Shown one piece after another: positions 4,681 through 5,255 of a stretch of DNA of 5,255 nucleotides. The notes below the pieces were generated by a model. The model was not told the origin of the DNA. It was given only the letters and a program-made list of their open reading frames with translations, and made no database searches. Position numbers and translations under genes: made by a program. The DNA is from an uncultured Bryobacteraceae bacterium (GTDB lineage: Bacteria > Acidobacteriota > Terriglobia > Bryobacterales > Bryobacteraceae). The DNA lies in NCBI GenBank assembly GCA_937921835.1, contig CAKZVG010000284.1:1-5255 (forward strand), written 5' to 3'. The stretch's first letter is position 1; the number at the start of each line of letters is the position of its first letter.

Positions 4681-5255
4681 ATGAGATCACTTCGCTGGCA
4701 GTTTCTGCTCTGGGCCCTCGGCGCCGCCGCCCTCTCCGCGCAAACCGCCTCCATTCAGGGGGTCGTTAAGGACCAGTCCGAAGGCGCCATCGTCGGCGCC
4801 CAGGTTGTCGTGACCAATCTCGATACCGGCTTGCGCCGTGAAACCACCACCAACGAGGCCGGACTCTACACCGTTCCGTCCCTGCCCGTCGGCTGGTACC
4901 GGCTCTCGGCCGGCTCGCCGGGCTTCGCCGCGTCCGAAGTACCCAGGCTGAAACTCGACGTGAACCAGACCGCGCGCATCGACTTCCTGCTCAAGCCGGG
5001 CACGGTCACCGAGAGCATCAGCGTGAGCGCGGCGGCCGCGCTGCTCGATTCGGAAACCTCCACCGTCGGCCAGGTGATCGACAACAAGCGCATCGTCGAA
5101 ATGCCGCTCAACGGGCGCAACTATCTCGAACTGGCGCGCCTGGCGGCGGGCACCACGGCGGCGCGCGGCTCGCGCCCGGAAAGCGAAGGCGTCTTCTCCG
5201 CCGGCGGCCAGCACGGCTACCAGGTGCAGGTCAACGTCGATGGGGTCGACAACTC
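4681..5255 (+). CDS. TonB-dependent receptor, carboxypeptidase-regulatory-like domain plus plug (partial, N-terminal part)
   Basis: The gene is open to the right edge; 191 codons are present of what in this family is usually about 1000 or more. Residues 1-20 form a signal peptide (MRSLRWQ, hydrophobic core, cleavage likely after LSA20, before Gln21). Residues about 22-106 are a carboxypeptidase-regulatory-like beta-sandwich: SIQGVVKDQSEGAIVGAQV, VTNLDTG, TTNEAGLYTVPSLPVGWYRL and GF. After a short link (VTESISVSAAA) comes the TonB plug, with GQVIDNKRIVEMPLNGRNY (130-148) and NVDGVDN at the edge. This layout is typical of the expanded Oar-like receptors of Acidobacteriota, outer-membrane barrels thought to import or bind large substrates; the ligand is unknown. 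The start is chosen for its signal peptide and the promoter ending 7 nt upstream. No defect is visible in the part seen. Confidence 0.93.
   Translation, partial: MRSLRWQFLLWALGAAALSAQTASIQGVVKDQSEGAIVGAQVVVTNLDTGLRRETTTNEAGLYTVPSLPVGWYRLSAGSPGFAASEVPRLKLDVNQTARIDFLLKPGTVTESISVSAAAALLDSETSTVGQVIDNKRIVEMPLNGRNYLELARLAAGTTAARGSRPESEGVFSAGGQHGYQVQVNVDGVDN

Noticed and set aside
4687..5214. A 175-codon minus-strand open frame over the receptor gene
   Set aside because: It is the antisense shadow of the signal peptide, carboxypeptidase-regulatory-like domain and plug, which are recognisable on the plus strand.
1..5255. Search for mobile elements, CRISPR arrays, tRNA or rRNA genes, defence or toxin-antitoxin systems, or a new multi-gene system
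   Set aside because: No transposase or integrase, terminal repeats, spaced direct repeats, tRNA-like fold or recognisable defence domains were seen. Nearly all of the window is explained by ordinary genes and short control regions.

Overview
The window is GC-rich bacterial chromosome and most likely comes from an Acidobacteriota genome, probably the Bryobacterales/Solibacter side. The best clue is the gene cut off at the right edge: a secreted protein with a carboxypeptidase-regulatory-like domain followed by a plug containing 'MPLNGRNYLEL', a layout typical of the large Oar-like TonB-dependent receptor families of that phylum. The C-terminal tail of the DUF151 nuclease-family protein and the secreted M20 amidohydrolase fit the same lineage. 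This assignment is made from memory of these families, not from a search.

Layout from left to right: (i) the 5' end of a minus-strand membrane-protein gene (1-184), divergent from (ii) a secreted M20 metallo-amidohydrolase on the plus strand (208-1485). Their start codons are only 23 bp apart and lie in a near-perfect inverted repeat. (iii) A minus-strand cluster read right to left: miaB (3652-2309), a bifunctional-nuclease/DUF151 gene (2290-1805) and a small unknown gene (1794-1489). It is tightly spaced, probably one operon, and converges on the M20 gene with 3 bp between stop codons. (iv) A minus-strand gene (4465-3731) for a zinc-ribbon, proline-rich, multi-spanning membrane protein. (v) A 215-bp divergent control region (4466-4680). 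(vi) The start of the TonB-dependent receptor on the plus strand (4681 to the edge).

The genes look like ordinary housekeeping and envelope functions: tRNA A37 methylthiolation (MiaB), a nucleic-acid-related DUF151 protein, extracytoplasmic hydrolysis of N-acyl amino acids or peptides, and outer-membrane uptake or attachment. I see no mobile element, CRISPR array, tRNA or rRNA, toxin-antitoxin pair or defence system, and no undescribed gene system.

The most interesting material is regulatory. Two genes (1-184 and 4681 onward) have a TANNNT element exactly 7 nt before ATG, as expected of leaderless transcripts, and miaB has a perfect TATAAT that would give about a 12-nt leader. The receptor's consensus -35 box lies in the loop of a perfect 7-bp inverted repeat. 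The zinc-ribbon gene has a well-formed promoter and a leader of about 115 nt that could fold over its ribosome-binding site.
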